Virus record (IMG/VR): IMGVR_UViG_3300033571_003732
Span: 1 to 27,788 of that record
Length of the DNA: 27,788 nucleotides
Reading direction: 5' to 3' (one strand)
Source: a virus
In this document: positions 26,756 to 27,788 of the stretch, piece after piece
How positions within the stretch are numbered: position 1 is the first letter of the stretch
How the letters are laid out: every line of letters starts with the position of its first letter
The notes under the pieces: generated by a model
Told to the model about the DNA's origin: nothing
Databases searched by the model: none
The model's input: the letters and a program-made list of their open reading frames with translations, nothing else
Program-made: the position numbers and the translations under genes

Positions 26756-27348
26756 TGGAAGGAATGAAAGCCTATAGTCGGTATCAGGCTCTCAAGCTAC
26801 ACTTCACAACCGACTATGACTTCGTGAAGTATCAAGGCAAGATCCGCACGATTAGTGAAGAGGCGTTCCTAAAACGCAAAGACCAATACTTCTTTCGCAA
26901 GATTGAACGAAAGTATAATGACGAGGAACTGACTGAGTTCTTCGTAGCGAATTTCATCTCACAAGCAGGTGTTCGTTGGGTTGGTGAGATGAATGGACCA
27001 GAGTCAGAGAAAGTATATCTGAGCTGGTTGAAGCGTATGGAGTCCTTCTCATATTTCCTGAAGCAGGATCTTCAATACATTGAGGACAACGTGGATAAGC
27101 CACGCTATGTTCTTAAAACGAACGGTGAACATCCGCCACTGCTCAAATTGTATCTTGGCGGTAAGGTTACAGCAGAAACTGTAATCGCATTTGATATGGT
27201 GATTGACACGTTAAACTCGTGGAACGGTATTATTGAAGATACTATTGTATGGCCTGAGGTTTATCGACAATTGAGTAAGTACAAGCCATTCATTAAGGCA
27301 GACAAAGATACTGTAAAAAAAGTTATGCGTGAAGTCTTTTCGTCTTGA
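26755..27348 (+). CDS. 59: T4 gp59-like helicase loader
   Basis: 197 aa from ATG 26755 (TGATG overlap); T4 gp59 has 217 aa. FVKYQGKIRTISEEAFLKRKDQYFFRKIERKY (about 24-55) lines up with the V-I-K-Y-N ... Y-x-K-R-R-D-K-Y-F-F-x-K-L region of T4 gp59, and FFVANFISQAGVRWVGEM with its following domain boundary. gp59 loads gp41 helicase onto gp32-covered forks. Position before gene 32 agrees with T4. Its TGA (27346-27348) is inside the next -35. Confidence 0.88.
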   Translation: MEGMKAYSRYQALKLHFTTDYDFVKYQGKIRTISEEAFLKRKDQYFFRKIERKYNDEELTEFFVANFISQAGVRWVGEMNGPESEKVYLSWLKRMESFSYFLKQDLQYIEDNVDKPRYVLKTNGEHPPLLKLYLGGKVTAETVIAFDMVIDTLNSWNGIIEDTIVWPEVYRQLSKYKPFIKADKDTVKKVMREVFSS

Positions 27349-27374
27349 CTTTGTGCTATATACTAGTATATGAT
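27345..27374 (+). promoter_or_regulatory. promoter for gene 32 (TTGACT ... TATGAT)
   Basis: TTGACT 27345-27350 and TATGAT 27369-27374, spacer 18, with the gene 59 TGA inside the -35. A 50-base leader follows before ATG 27425. T4 gene 32 is controlled by binding of gp32 to its own leader; I see no clear pseudoknot here. Confidence 0.7.
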
Positions 27375-27424
27375 GATTATGTGGATAAGACGAAACACAC
27401 AACGTACATACAACGGAGACATAC

Positions 27425-27788
27425 ATGAACGAATCATTTTCCGCACTCAAGCGTCAGCGCACTTCTTCGCTGGAGCGTCTCACCAAAGAAATCAACAAGC
27501 TCGCTAACAAGGAACAAGGATCGTCATCTGATGATCGCTACTGGCAGCCAGAAGTTGATAAGGCTGGTAACGGATACGCTATCATCCGCTTCCTTCCCGC
27601 ACCAATGAACGAAGAACTTCCGTGGGTCCGTATCTGGAATCATGGCTTCCAAGGTCCAGGCGGCTGGTATATTGAAAACTCCCTCACAACTCTGAATCAG
27701 CCCGATCCTGTCGCTGAGTATAACTCCAAGCTCTGGAACTCAGGTAACGACAAGGACAAGGAGATTGCTCGTAAGCAGAAGCGTCGCT
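27425..27788 (+). CDS. 32: T4 gp32-like single-stranded DNA-binding protein, N-terminal part
   Basis: The first 121 residues are visible; the gene runs off the window. The N-terminus NESFSALKRQRTSSLERL contains a basic-Ser/Thr segment like the KRKST cooperativity motif of T4 gp32. YWQPEVDKAGNGYAIIRFLPAP and WVRIWNHGFQGPGGWYIENSLTTLNQPDPVAEYNSKLW are strongly conserved in gp32 of cyanophage-like T4 phages. The Cys residues that bind zinc in T4 gp32 are absent. Function: coats single-stranded DNA in replication and recombination. Confidence 0.93.
   Translation, partial: MNESFSALKRQRTSSLERLTKEINKLANKEQGSSSDDRYWQPEVDKAGNGYAIIRFLPAPMNEELPWVRIWNHGFQGPGGWYIENSLTTLNQPDPVAEYNSKLWNSGNDKDKEIARKQKRR

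Noticed and set aside
27203-27208. TTGACA inside gene 59
   Set aside because: The nearest -10 candidate (TATTAT) is 20 bases away and poor; the gene 32 promoter is at 27345.
1-27788. CRISPR array, insertion sequence, integrase or attachment site
   Set aside because: No regularly spaced repeats, transposase or recombinase gene, or tRNA-end duplication is visible.

Overview
The window looks like part of a T4-type myovirus genome. Every gene I accept is on the + strand. Genes are tightly packed, with ATGA, GTGA or TGATG overlaps and short gaps that hold promoters. Recognisable T4-lineage genes are rnh (9299-10159), late coactivator gene 33 (25419-25658), helicase loader gene 59 (26755-27348) and the start of gene 32 (27425 to the window end). 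Other typical genes of marine or cyanophage-like T4 relatives are phoH, thyX, mazG, a dNMP kinase, a RecB-like exonuclease, kdsA and 2OG-Fe(II) oxygenases. The host is inferred, not seen. A circularly permuted two-piece tmRNA with a tag starting ANDN, plus a DUF1289 domain, point to an alphaproteobacterium. Cyanobacteria also have permuted tmRNAs but with different tags, and no photosynthesis gene is present here.

Layout. 1-81: C-terminus of a probable 2OG-Fe(II) oxygenase. 73-547: a promoter, a 50-aa gene and tRNAs Tyr, Phe and Ser. 548-2359: a T4-late-type TATAAATA box and a secreted beta-barrel (autotransporter-like) protein. 2349-7737: nitronate monooxygenase-like enzyme, tRNA-Trp, SGNH hydrolase, methyltransferase, RNase H-like protein, radical SAM enzyme and glycosyltransferase. 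7786-12585: conserved phage proteins, rnh, three small membrane or exported proteins, mazG, an AT-hook protein and a Rossmann-like protein. 12642-13846: HAD phosphatase, a membrane protein, a small gene and a strong terminator. 13860-20683: a long run of small, mostly unknown early genes, interrupted by a dNMP kinase, a SWIM zinc-finger protein and a 2OG-Fe(II) oxygenase. 20652-23109: thyX, an FmdB-like gene, phoH and the exonuclease. 23110-23756: the permuted tmRNA, a small gene and tRNA-Gln. 23770-27788: kdsA, a cupin-DUF1289 fusion, gene 33, a nucleotidyltransferase-like gene, gene 59 and gene 32.

Function and regulation. Nucleotide supply (thyX, dNMP kinase, mazG) and replication or recombination (rnh, exonuclease, phoH, 59, 32) sit beside enzymes that probably modify the cell surface or glycans (kdsA, glycosyltransferase, SGNH hydrolase, HAD phosphatase, outer-membrane barrel). 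Translation support comes from five tRNAs and the tmRNA. Nine promoters share the 8-mer TTGACAAT as -35 region, usually with a TATGAT or TATAAT -10, and several have the upstream gene's TGA stop inside the -35. Two TATAAATA boxes, before the beta-barrel gene and before the tmRNA, look like T4-type late promoters.

The most notable items are the phage-borne permuted tmRNA and the secreted beta-barrel protein. Family calls are from reading motifs by eye; no database search was possible.
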